Part shown: one piece after another, positions 49,651 to 57,731 of the stretch
Layout of the letters: each line of letters begins with the position of its first letter
Position numbering within the stretch: position 1 is the stretch's first letter
DNA from: Micromonospora haikouensis
GTDB taxonomy: Bacteria > Actinomycetota > Actinomycetes > Mycobacteriales > Micromonosporaceae
NCBI RefSeq assembly: GCF_900091595.1
Contig: NZ_FMCW01000007.1
Location: 124,001-188,000 of the forward strand
Direction of reading: 5' to 3'
Length of the DNA stretch: 64,000 nt
Notes under the pieces: model-generated
What the model was told of the DNA's origin: nothing
Databases searched by the model: none
The model's input: the letters and a program-made list of their open reading frames with translations, nothing else
Made by a program: the position numbers and the translations under genes

Positions 49651-50115
49651 GTGCCGGTCACAGAACAGCGCAAGGTCATCGACATCGCCCGCGACATCGT
49701 CGCGGAGGTGGCACCGGACGAGTTGTCGGACTTCGACTTCGTGGCGACCGCCTACCTGCGCGATCCGGCCGCCGCCCGCCGGGCGGGCCGGGCCGGCGCG
49801 GAGCCCACCGCCGCCGGCTGGGAGGAGGCGGGCCACGCGGTGGGCGTGCTCGCCGCCGCGGTGGTCGTGGACATCTGCAAGGACCTCGTCGTCACCGGCG
49901 CGAAGGCCGCCGGACGCCGCTACCGGGCGGCGGGCTGGTGGCCGTTCCGCGGCCCCGCCGTCGGCGAGGACAGCACGGCCCCGCCGATCCCGCCCGGCCA
50001 GGAGGAGCGGATCAGGGCGCTGGCGGCCCGGCGCGCCGCCGACCGGGGCGCGCCCGAGGCCCTCGCCGCCGACCTCGCCGCCGCGCTGGTGCAGCGGTGG
50101 AACGCCCGGCCGTAG
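49651..50115 (+). CDS. Small helical protein partnered with an M48 membrane protease
   Basis: A 154-residue protein of unknown family. GTG 49651 is chosen because GGGGAG lies six bases upstream and the sequence then becomes orderly (TEQRKVIDIARDIVAEVAPDELSDFDFVA). The frame is open to GTG 49408, but the extra 81 residues are Pro/Arg-rich low complexity. A hydrophobic amphipathic stretch (AGHAVGVLAAAVVVDICKDLVVTGAKAAG) could be a membrane-associated helix; the C-terminus is helical and charged. The protease gene begins inside its last codons, implying the two work together, perhaps as regulator and effector. Confidence 0.6.
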   Translation: MPVTEQRKVIDIARDIVAEVAPDELSDFDFVATAYLRDPAAARRAGRAGAEPTAAGWEEAGHAVGVLAAAVVVDICKDLVVTGAKAAGRRYRAAGWWPFRGPAVGEDSTAPPIPPGQEERIRALAARRAADRGAPEALAADLAAALVQRWNARP

Positions 50116-53100
50116 CGGACCCGGCCACCGACCGGGCACGGCTGAACCCGTTCACCCTCCCGCCCGCGACCACCTCGCTGTTCCTGCTGCTGATGACGCT
50201 CACCCTCAGCGCCGCCGCCTACACCTACGACGCCGTGGCCGGCGGCCTGACCGGCTGGGAGAGCAGCTACCGGCGGTGCGTCGTCGCCGCCGACACCGCC
50301 GCCGCGACCGGGCCGCCGCAGCGGGTCACCGACGGTTACCTGGCCTGCAACTCGGCGGTCGACGTCCGCCGGGCGGGGGTCGGCCTGGGCGCGGCGGCAC
50401 TGGTGGCGACCGCGATGTTCGTCGGCTACCGGCGGCACCCGCGTCGGCTGATCCGCCGGCAGGGGCTGCGACCCCTCGACCCGGCCGTCTACCCGGTCGC
50501 GGCACGGGAGATCGCGCGGCTGGTCGACGAGGCGCGGCTGACCCGGCCGCCCCGCTTCGTCGTCAACCCGTACCGCACCGGGCCGGGCGGCCGGGCCTTC
50601 GGCTGCCGCCCCCACTACCACGTCCGTCTCAACCGGGGACTGCTGCACGACACCAGCGACGACGGCCTGCTGGCGCTGCGGGCGGTGGTCCGGCACGAAC
50701 TCGCCCACCTGCGCAACCGCGACGTCGACCGCACCGTCCTGGCGCTGCTCAGCGGCTGGGCGTTCGTGCTGGTGGTGGCCGTGCCGCTGCTGGCGTTCGT
50801 GGCCGTCCGGACGCCCGCCCTGCTGTGGCCCGTCGGGTGGCGGCTCGCCGTCGCGGTCGCCCTGCTCTGGCTCGTCCGGGCCGCGGTGATCCGCGCCCGG
50901 GAACACCACGCCGACGTGCGCGCGTCCGTGGCCGGCCCCGACCGCACCGACCCGCCCTTCCACCCGCAGGCATTCCCGGAGCGGGAGCCGCCGGCGGGCG
51001 GGCCGCTGGGGCCGGCGCGGCGCGCCTGGTGGCGGCTGCTGCGGCTGCACCCGACCAACGGGGACCGCGCCGACGTGGTACGCCGGCCCGAGGCGCTGCT
51101 GCGCGCCGGGGCCGTCGAGGCGCTGGCGGCCGGCGTCACCGTCGGTGTCTCGCTGCCGTACCTGAGCACCATCACCACCAACCTGCTCGGCGGTGACCGG
51201 CTGCACGGCCTGTTGCTGGCCTCGGCGCTGCTCGGCGCGCTGACCGTGACCGTCGTCGGCACCGGCCTGTGGCGGCAGACCCTCGTGTCCCTGGTGACCG
51301 GCACGCCGCTGCCCACCGGCGCCCGGCCCGGCCTGGCGCTGGCCGCCGGCATCGCCGGTGGCGAACTCGTCGCCGCGCCGCTGAGCGACGACGCGACCTG
51401 GCCGTCGATCCTGCGGCAGTTTCCGGCGCCGGGCGTGCTCGCGCTGGTGCTGCTCGCCCTGGGCTGCCTGCTGGTCGCCCGCTGGTCGGTGGCCTCGGCG
51501 GCGGCGTGGCTGCCGTCGGCGGCCGGCCGCACCCTGACCCCGGCCGTACGCGCGGGCCAGGCGCTGGCCGCGCTCGCCTTCGGCGCCGGCCTGACGGCCT
51601 GGTCCACGGGGACCTCGGTGGCCGGCACGGGTGTGCCCGTCGCGCTGCCCGTCGGCGTGTTCGGCAGCGCGCTGGACCCGTGGGTGCTGCTGCCGCTGCT
51701 CGCGGCTGCGGCATACCCGCTGACGGCCGCCGTGCGGCGCGGCGGGGCCCTGCGGGCGGTGCGCCTCGACCGCGCCGACGGCGCGGCCCTGCCCCGGCCG
51801 CGCATCCGGCCCGCGGCGGCGCTGCTGCCGCCCGCGCTGGTCTTCGTCGTCGCGCTGGCCGTCAACGAGGCCAGCTCCGGTCGGCTGCTGGTGGCGGCGG
51901 CGACCTGGTTGGGCCGCGAGCTGGACCCGGGCAGCTACCAGCGGGCCCTGCTCAACGTCTACGCGCTGCTCGGCGCGGTCGCGCTCGGGCAACTCGTGGT
52001 CGCGTTCGTCGCCGCGGCCCTCGGCGGCCGGTCCGGCGTCGGGCTCGGCCCGGCGCACGCCCTCGTCGCGGCGGTGCTCACCGGCTACGCGCTGGTGTCG
52101 GTGCTGCTCACGCTCTCCTTCGTCGAGTTGTGCCTGGGCGCCGGCTGCGGCAGCGTCTACCAGGGCGTGCTCACCATCGGTGGCGCGTACACCCTGGTCG
52201 GGGTGTTCGGCCTGGCGGCGGCGGTCGTGGCCGGCACGGTCGTGGCGTCGGTGGGCCGGCTGGTGCGGTGGCGTCGCGCGCGGTGGCCGCAGGGCCACCC
52301 GGCCGCGCCCGCCGGTGCCCGCCGGGCCCGGCGCTGGCCCCGCGTCGTCGTGGTCGCCGTGACCGGGCTGGTCGTGCTGGGCTACGTCGGACCGGTCGTC
52401 GGGTTGTGGCTGTCCGCGAACGAGTTCATCCCCGGCCGCGGTGGATCATGGGTGCCGGAGCAGGTCGCCGCCGCCGCACCCCCGCCGGCCGCCGGCACCG
52501 TGGCCGCGGCCGACGTCTGCCGGTTCGCGCAGACCGCGGCCGGTCGCCCGCTGCTGCTGGACCAGCAGGCGATCACCAACGTCGAGGTGGGCCGGCGGGC
52601 CGCCGGCTCCGACGCGCCGGGGCTGCGCGCCTTCGGTCAGGTGCTCTACGACGGGACCCGGCGCGGCGAGGTGCGCCGCCCGAGCCGGGCCCAGGTGGCT
52701 CTCACCACCTACTGCCGGTGGCTGCCCACCGGCGGCCGGCCCGGCCCGGACACCCCGCCGCCGCCGGAGGCCGGCCCGACGGGACCGGTGCCGGCGCCGG
52801 CCCGGCTGCCCTTCGGGCAGACGTACGCCTGGCCCGACGGCGTCACGCTCACCCTCGCCGTGCCGCAGCGGGTCCAGCTCCAGGGCACCTGGTACGCGGT
52901 GGTCATCGCCAGCCTCGCCAACGGCCGCCCCGGGGCGCTGGACGTCAACGAGTTCTCCTTCCGGGGGCTGGTCGACGACCGGGTGACCCCGGCGATCGTC
53001 GTGCCCGACCCGGAATACCCGAACGCCGGCCCGACGGTGGAGGCGGGGGCGGTGCGGCGGCTCAACTACGCGTTCGCCGTCCCCGCCGACGCGGCGCGGC

Positions 53101-53228
53101 TGCGCATGGAGGTCTTCCACCGGGTGCGCGACGCCGAGCGGCCGGCGGTGGTGTTCGACGGGCCGCTGGGCACTTCGCCCAGCCCGACCCCGCAGGTGTC
53201 CACGCCCCCGTCGCCCACCCCTCGCTGA
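50097..53228 (+). CDS. Large M48-type membrane metalloprotease with extracytoplasmic C-terminal domain
   Basis: A 1043-residue polytopic protein, far longer than HtpX (about 290). Early helices include SLFLLLMTLTLSAAAYTY and GVGLGAAALVATAMFVGY. The protease region has the zinc motif VVRHELAHLRNRDVD (His 200, Glu 201, His 204) and the third ligand in REHHADVRAS (Glu 269), as in M48 peptidases. About a dozen further hydrophobic segments follow to about residue 770, then a soluble domain rich in Pro and beta structure (VTLTLAVPQRVQLQGTWYAVVIASL). GTG 50097 lies within the small gene upstream. Target proteins are unknown; membrane or envelope quality control is a reasonable guess. Confidence 0.8.
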   Translation: MERPAVADPATDRARLNPFTLPPATTSLFLLLMTLTLSAAAYTYDAVAGGLTGWESSYRRCVVAADTAAATGPPQRVTDGYLACNSAVDVRRAGVGLGAAALVATAMFVGYRRHPRRLIRRQGLRPLDPAVYPVAAREIARLVDEARLTRPPRFVVNPYRTGPGGRAFGCRPHYHVRLNRGLLHDTSDDGLLALRAVVRHELAHLRNRDVDRTVLALLSGWAFVLVVAVPLLAFVAVRTPALLWPVGWRLAVAVALLWLVRAAVIRAREHHADVRASVAGPDRTDPPFHPQAFPEREPPAGGPLGPARRAWWRLLRLHPTNGDRADVVRRPEALLRAGAVEALAAGVTVGVSLPYLSTITTNLLGGDRLHGLLLASALLGALTVTVVGTGLWRQTLVSLVTGTPLPTGARPGLALAAGIAGGELVAAPLSDDATWPSILRQFPAPGVLALVLLALGCLLVARWSVASAAAWLPSAAGRTLTPAVRAGQALAALAFGAGLTAWSTGTSVAGTGVPVALPVGVFGSALDPWVLLPLLAAAAYPLTAAVRRGGALRAVRLDRADGAALPRPRIRPAAALLPPALVFVVALAVNEASSGRLLVAAATWLGRELDPGSYQRALLNVYALLGAVALGQLVVAFVAAALGGRSGVGLGPAHALVAAVLTGYALVSVLLTLSFVELCLGAGCGSVYQGVLTIGGAYTLVGVFGLAAAVVAGTVVASVGRLVRWRRARWPQGHPAAPAGARRARRWPRVVVVAVTGLVVLGYVGPVVGLWLSANEFIPGRGGSWVPEQVAAAAPPPAAGTVAAADVCRFAQTAAGRPLLLDQQAITNVEVGRRAAGSDAPGLRAFGQVLYDGTRRGEVRRPSRAQVALTTYCRWLPTGGRPGPDTPPPPEAGPTGPVPAPARLPFGQTYAWPDGVTLTLAVPQRVQLQGTWYAVVIASLANGRPGALDVNEFSFRGLVDDRVTPAIVVPDPEYPNAGPTVEAGAVRRLNYAFAVPADAARLRMEVFHRVRDAERPAVVFDGPLGTSPSPTPQVSTPPSPTPR

Positions 53229-53638
53229 CGCCGGTCCCGCCGCGCCTCCTCCGCGCCCGGCACGCGCTGTTCCGCCGGCGCAGCCGGTGCCCGGACCCGC
53301 CCGCCGCGCGCCTGGAAGTATCGCCAGCTGACGATCCATTGTGGGTGTCAGCGGTAAACCGTTATGGTGTCGGCGGCCAGGGTGAAGGGCACGCTCCAGC
53401 CACGGGCCGCCGGTCGTCCGCCCGGACGCCGGGGCCGGCGGCGCAGCCGCACGGGCACTGCTGACGGTTGGCCTTCCCATGCCATACCCGGCAGTTGCGG
53501 TGGTGCTCCGACCCGCCGCGCCTCCGTTCACCCTCGTCCGCCCGTGGGCGGACCTCGACGGGGCCGCCGCCGCGCCCGGATTCCGCACCTCGCCTCGGCG
53601 CGTCCCTCGCCCGGGCAACCACCATCGGGAGGATACGC
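53229..53638. other. 410-base intergenic region with SGNH-gene promoter signals
   Basis: No supported gene. The main signal is a promoter-like pair with an internal CGGTAAACCG palindrome at 53339-53368. GGAGG at 53629-53633 precedes ATG 53639. The transcript leader would be about 265 bases. Confidence 0.45.
53339..53368 (+). promoter_or_regulatory. Promoter with CGGTAAACCG palindrome upstream of the CBM2 esterase
   Basis: TTGTGG (53339-53344) and TATGGT (53363-53368) are 18 bases apart. The spacer holds the 10-base palindrome CGGTAAACCG (53352-53361), so a bound repressor would occlude the promoter. Confidence 0.5.
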
Positions 53639-54745
53639 ATGACACGAAGAACTCGCCTGTTCGGCGCCGCGGCGGCCGTCATGGCGGTCGTCGCCACCGC
53701 CGTCACGTTCGCGATCGCCCCCGCCAACGCCGAGTCCAACGGCGGCGTCCGGGTGATGCCGCTGGGCGACTCGATCACGGACGGCTTCAACGTCCCCGGC
53801 GGCTACCGCATCGACCTGTGGCAGAAGTTCGCCGCCGGCGGCTACCGGATCGACTTCGTCGGCTCGATGTTCAACGGGCCGGCCAGCCTCGGCGACCACG
53901 ACCACGAGGGCCACTCGGGGTGGACCATCTCCCAGGTCGACGCCAACGTCGTCAACTGGCTGCGGGCGACGACGCCCCGCACGGTGCTGCTGCACATCGG
54001 CACCAACGACATGTACGGCGACCCGACCGCCGCCGCGTCGCGCCTGTCCACGCTGATCGACCGCATCACCTCGACCGCGCCGACGGCGGACGTCTTCGTC
54101 GCGACGATCATCCCGCGGTCCGGCACCGAGAACGCCGTGCGGACGTACAACGCGGCCATCCCGGGCATCGTGCAGGGCAAGGTCAACGCCGGCCGCCGCG
54201 TGCACCTCGTGGACATCGGCAGCGCGCTGACCTACGCCGACCTGGCCGACGGCATCCACCCCAACGCGACGGGCTACGGCAAGATGGCCACCGCCTGGTA
54301 CAACGCGCTGCGGGCGGTGCCGGGCAGCATCGGTGGCACGCCCCCGACGACGACGCCTCCGCCGACCACGCCCCCGCCCACGACGCCCCCGCCCACCACC
54401 CCGCCGCCGACCACGCCTCCGGCGTCCGGGGCGTGCCGGGTGGCGTACACGGTCAACGCCTGGAGCACCGGCCTGACCGCCTCCGTCACGATCACCAACA
54501 CCAGCGCCGCGGCCGTCAACGGCTGGACCCTGGCGTTCACGCTGCCGACCGGGCAGAGCATCACCAGCGGCTGGAACGCCACCTACTCGCCGACCAGCGG
54601 CGCGGTGACCGCCCGCAACGTCTCCTACAACGGCAGCCTCGCCCCGAACGGATCGGTGGACATCGGGTTCCAGGCGAACCACACCGGCAACGCCGGCAAA
54701 CCGTCCTCTTTCACCCTCAACGGCGCGACCTGCTCGACCGTCTGA
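53639..54745 (+). CDS. Secreted SGNH-hydrolase (CE3-like acetyl esterase) with C-terminal CBM2
   Basis: A 368-residue exported enzyme. After the signal peptide (about 1-31) the SGNH blocks are in order: block I MPLGDSITDGF with catalytic Ser 45, block III GTNDMYGD (about 121-128) and block V ADGIHPNATGYGKM with Asp 204 and His 207. The pattern fits acetylxylan esterases of family CE3. A PPTT linker (about 235-260) joins a CBM2 (about 264-367; ACRVAYTVNAWSTGLTASVTI to NGATCSTV). It would remove acetyl groups from xylan while bound to polysaccharide. GGAGG is five bases before ATG 53639. Confidence 0.9.
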   Translation: MTRRTRLFGAAAAVMAVVATAVTFAIAPANAESNGGVRVMPLGDSITDGFNVPGGYRIDLWQKFAAGGYRIDFVGSMFNGPASLGDHDHEGHSGWTISQVDANVVNWLRATTPRTVLLHIGTNDMYGDPTAAASRLSTLIDRITSTAPTADVFVATIIPRSGTENAVRTYNAAIPGIVQGKVNAGRRVHLVDIGSALTYADLADGIHPNATGYGKMATAWYNALRAVPGSIGGTPPTTTPPPTTPPPTTPPPTTPPPTTPPASGACRVAYTVNAWSTGLTASVTITNTSAAAVNGWTLAFTLPTGQSITSGWNATYSPTSGAVTARNVSYNGSLAPNGSVDIGFQANHTGNAGKPSSFTLNGATCSTV

Positions 54746-54748
54746 CGC

Positions 54749-54793
54749 CCGGCGGGCCCCCCGCGCCCGTACCCTTCGTGGGGGGCCCGCCGG
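54749..54793 (+). terminator. Terminator hairpin after the esterase gene
   Basis: CCGGCGGGCCCCCC (54749-54762) pairs perfectly with GGGGGGCCCGCCGG (54780-54793) across a 17-base loop, directly after the stop codon. No U-tract is seen. Confidence 0.75.
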
Positions 54794-54916
54794 CCTGTGA
54801 CCTGCGTTACCTGTCGCCGGGCGGGGAATCAGATGCCGGGCTCCGGATTTGGAGCCTGTTGTGACCGTTGCATCATTTCCCGCCCGGCCGCGCGCCGGCC
54901 GCGCCGGGGCGTCCCG

Positions 54917-56191
54917 ATGAAGGCCGCCACCGTGGCACCGGCAGCCCCGCCGACGCCGGGCGACGCGATGGGTCGCCGGCAGCGCCTGCGGCTCGTCCTC
55001 GTGCTCGGCTCGCTGATCGCGGTGGGCCCGCTGACCATCGACATGTACCTGCCGACCTTCCCGGCACTCGTCGCCGACTTCCGGACCACGTCGGCGGCGG
55101 TGCAGATGACCCTCACCGGCACCCTCGCCGGCCTCGCCGTCGGCCAGTTGCTGATCGGCCCGCTGTCGGACGCGGTCGGCCGCCGCAAGCCGCTGATCGC
55201 CGGCATCGCGCTGCACATCGTGGCGTCGGCGCTCTGCGTGGTCGCGCCGAACGTCGCCGTCCTCGGCGCGCTGCGGGTGGTGCAGGGCCTGGGCGTCGCG
55301 GCGGCCTCGGTGGTCGCGATGGCCGTGGTCCGCGACCTGTTCAGCGGCGCGGCCTTCGCCACGCTGCTGTCCCGGCTGCTGCTGGTCATGGGGGCCGCAC
55401 CGGTCCTCGCGCCGACCCTCGGCGGCGGGCTGCTGCGCTGGACGGACTGGCGGGGCGTGTTCGTGGCCCTGGCCGTCTTCGGGGCGGTGCTCGTCGTGGT
55501 CGCCGTGTTCGGCCTGCGCGAGACGCTGCCGGCCGAGCGGCGGCGGCGCGGCGGCGCGCTCGCCACCCTGGCCCTGTACGGCTCGCTGCTGCGCGACCGC
55601 ACGTTCGTCGGCCTGGTGCTGGTCGCCGGCCTGGCCATGGCGGCGCTGTTCGCGTACGTGGCCGGGTCGTCGTTCGTCCTGCAGCAGCAGTACGGCCTCG
55701 ACGAACAGCAGTTCGGGCTGGCCTTCGGGGCGGGCGCGGTGGGGCTGATCGGGGCGACCCAGTTCAACGTGCGGCTGCTGCGTCGCCACTCCCCGCAGCG
55801 GATCCTCGTCGCGGCCCTGGGCGCGGGGACCGTGGCCGGGCTGGCGCTGCTCGTCTTCGCCGCGACCGGCCTGGGTGGGCTGCCGACCCTGCTGGCGTCG
55901 CTGTGGGCGGTGCTCGCGGCGGCGGGGCTGGCGATGCCGAACGCGCCGGCTCTGGCGCTGTCCCGGCACGGCGAGGCGGCGGGCACGGCGTCGGCCCTGC
56001 TCGGCGCGGTGCAGTTCGGCGTCGGCGCGGTGGCCGCGCCCCTGGTGGGGATGCTCGGCACCGGTGCGGTGGCGATGGCCCTGGTGGTGGCGGGCGGGAT
56101 GGTGGCGGCCATGGCGGTCCTGCTCGTCGTCGTGCGGCCGGCCCGGCTCGCCGGCCTGCCGGCCGACGCGGTGGTCGTGGCGGCGCACTGA
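54917..56191 (+). CDS. MFS exporter of the Bcr/CflA drug-resistance group
   Basis: A 424-residue, twelve-helix major facilitator. The first helix region ends GPLTIDMYLPTFPALVADF, the Bcr/CflA signature (DMYLPA-like), followed by QLLIGPLSDAVGRRKPLIAG between helices 2 and 3 and GGGLLRWTDWRGVFVALAVFG. It would export a drug or metabolite by proton antiport. ATG 54917 is preferred; longer frames upstream are Cys/Arg-rich and unlike the family. No regulator is adjacent. Confidence 0.88.
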   Translation: MKAATVAPAAPPTPGDAMGRRQRLRLVLVLGSLIAVGPLTIDMYLPTFPALVADFRTTSAAVQMTLTGTLAGLAVGQLLIGPLSDAVGRRKPLIAGIALHIVASALCVVAPNVAVLGALRVVQGLGVAAASVVAMAVVRDLFSGAAFATLLSRLLLVMGAAPVLAPTLGGGLLRWTDWRGVFVALAVFGAVLVVVAVFGLRETLPAERRRRGGALATLALYGSLLRDRTFVGLVLVAGLAMAALFAYVAGSSFVLQQQYGLDEQQFGLAFGAGAVGLIGATQFNVRLLRRHSPQRILVAALGAGTVAGLALLVFAATGLGGLPTLLASLWAVLAAAGLAMPNAPALALSRHGEAAGTASALLGAVQFGVGAVAAPLVGMLGTGAVAMALVVAGGMVAAMAVLLVVVRPARLAGLPADAVVVAAH

Positions 56192-56229
56192 CCGGCGGCA
56201 CGCCCTCGTTGTCACCCGGTGAGGCGAGC

Positions 56230-56256
56230 GTTAACATCGAGTAACTTCGATTGTTG
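56230..56256. promoter_or_regulatory. Overlapping palindromes before the AbfB-containing gene
   Basis: GTTA-N8-TAAC (56230-56245) overlaps ATCGA-N6-TCGAT (about 56237-56252), less than 50 bases before ATG 56272. The A/T content is clearly above its surroundings. Likely operator and promoter for the secreted glycosidase; the hexamers of a promoter are not clear. Confidence 0.4.
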
Positions 56257-56271
56257 GCGTGGGGGTGGCAG

Positions 56272-57636
56272 ATGGTCCGAACCGTCCGTCGGTCGTGGCG
56301 TCGGGCGGCGCTGACGGCCGCGACCGTCCTCGCGTCGCTCGTCGCCGCGCTGCCGTCCGCCGGGGCCGCCCCGGCGTCGGCCGCCGCGCCCCCACCGGGG
56401 CAGACCTCCCGCTACACGATGACGGCGTTCACCAACAGCAGCGAATCCAACATGTACGTCTACGAGTCGGCCGACGCCACCGGCTACCGGCTGCTGCGCG
56501 GGCCCGCCTACACGCCGCCGACCGGGCTGATCCGCGACCCGAGCATCATCCGGCACACCGACGGGCGCTACTACGTCGTCTACACCACCAACTGGACCGG
56601 CAACACCATCGGCTTCGCCACCAGCACCGACCGGGTCAACTGGACGTTCCTGCGCAACCACACCATCCCGATGACGGTGCAGAACACCTGGGCCCCCGAG
56701 TGGTTCGTCGACAGCGACGGCAGCGTCAACGTGATCGTCTCGCTCTCCACCAACGGGGCCGACTTCAAGCCGTACCGGCTGCGCGCGACCAACGCCTCGC
56801 TCACCGCGTTCGGGGCGCCCACGCTCCTTTCCGGGATCGGCCCCAACCACATCGACACGTTCGTGGTGAAGGTCGGCGCGACGTACCACGCCTTCGCCAA
56901 GCAGGAGACCACCAAGTACATCGAGCACGCCACGGCGAGCAGCCTGAACGGCCCCTACACCTTCGTCGGCACCGGCGACTGGGCCGGCTGGGGCGGCCCA
57001 CGCGAGGGCCAGGCGCTGGTGCCGCTCGACAACGGGGGCTGGCGCATCTACTTCGACGGGTACACGGTCGGCAAGTACTTCTTCAGCGACAGCTCCGACG
57101 GGCTGCGCACCTGGACCCCGCCGGTCGAGCTGCCCGGGTTGTCCGGCTTCGCCCGGCACTTCACGGTGCTCCGCGAGACGGTTGCCGGCGGCGTCACGCT
57201 GCCCACCGGCACCCGGTCGTTGCAGTCGGTCAACTTCCCCGACCGGTACGTGGCCCGCCGCGCCGACAACCTCGGCTACCTCGACCCGGTCTCCACGGCC
57301 AGCCCGGCGCAGGCCCGCCAGGACGCCACCCTCACCGTCGTCGCCGGGCTCGCCGACGCCAACTGCTCCTCGCTGCGCACCGCCGACGGCAGGTACCTGC
57401 GGCACTACGACTACCGGATCCGGGCCGACGCCAACGACGGCAGCGCGATCTTCGGGCGGGACGCCACGTTCTGCGCCCGGCCCGGCTCGGTCACCGGTGC
57501 GGTCTCGCTGGAGTCCTACAACTACCCCGGCCGGTACCTGCGGCACTACGACTACGCGCTGCGGATCGACCTGTACCAGGACACCGCCGTCTTCCGGGCG
57601 GACAGCTCCTTCCGCCCGGTGGCCCCGCTGGCCTGA
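56272..57636 (+). CDS. Secreted GH43-like glycosidase with AbfB (CBM42-like) domain
   Basis: A 454-residue exported protein. The signal peptide runs to about residue 42. The N-terminal half is a five-bladed propeller: LIRDPSIIRHTDGRYYVVYTTNW (possible base Asp), STDRVNWTFLRNHTIP, NTWAPEWFVDSDGSVNVIV (possible acid Glu) and GPREGQALVPLDNGGWRIYFDGY, consistent with arabinanase-type GH43. The C-terminal ~140 residues form an AbfB beta-trefoil: SLQSVNFPDRYVARRADNLGYLDP, RTADGRYLRHYDYRIRAD and SLESYNYPGRYLRHYDYALRID. AbfB domains bind arabinofuranose side chains. GGGGGTGG precedes ATG 56272; TTG 56251 is a longer option. Confidence 0.85.
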   Translation: MVRTVRRSWRRAALTAATVLASLVAALPSAGAAPASAAAPPPGQTSRYTMTAFTNSSESNMYVYESADATGYRLLRGPAYTPPTGLIRDPSIIRHTDGRYYVVYTTNWTGNTIGFATSTDRVNWTFLRNHTIPMTVQNTWAPEWFVDSDGSVNVIVSLSTNGADFKPYRLRATNASLTAFGAPTLLSGIGPNHIDTFVVKVGATYHAFAKQETTKYIEHATASSLNGPYTFVGTGDWAGWGGPREGQALVPLDNGGWRIYFDGYTVGKYFFSDSSDGLRTWTPPVELPGLSGFARHFTVLRETVAGGVTLPTGTRSLQSVNFPDRYVARRADNLGYLDPVSTASPAQARQDATLTVVAGLADANCSSLRTADGRYLRHYDYRIRADANDGSAIFGRDATFCARPGSVTGAVSLESYNYPGRYLRHYDYALRIDLYQDTAVFRADSSFRPVAPLA

Positions 57637-57673
57637 GCGCCCGGCCCCACCGGGCGGGCGAGGCCGGGACGCC

Positions 57674-57708
57674 GTCGCGGCGTGGGGCAGGGCGCCCCAC
57701 GCCGCGAC
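57674..57708. terminator. Bidirectional terminator hairpin
   Basis: GTCGCGGCGTGGGG (57674-57687) and CCCCACGCCGCGAC (57695-57708) form a perfect 14-base stem with a 7-base loop between the converging AbfB-glycosidase and MFS genes. Confidence 0.8.
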
Positions 57709-57731
57709 CGGTGGATCGGTGGATCAGCGGT

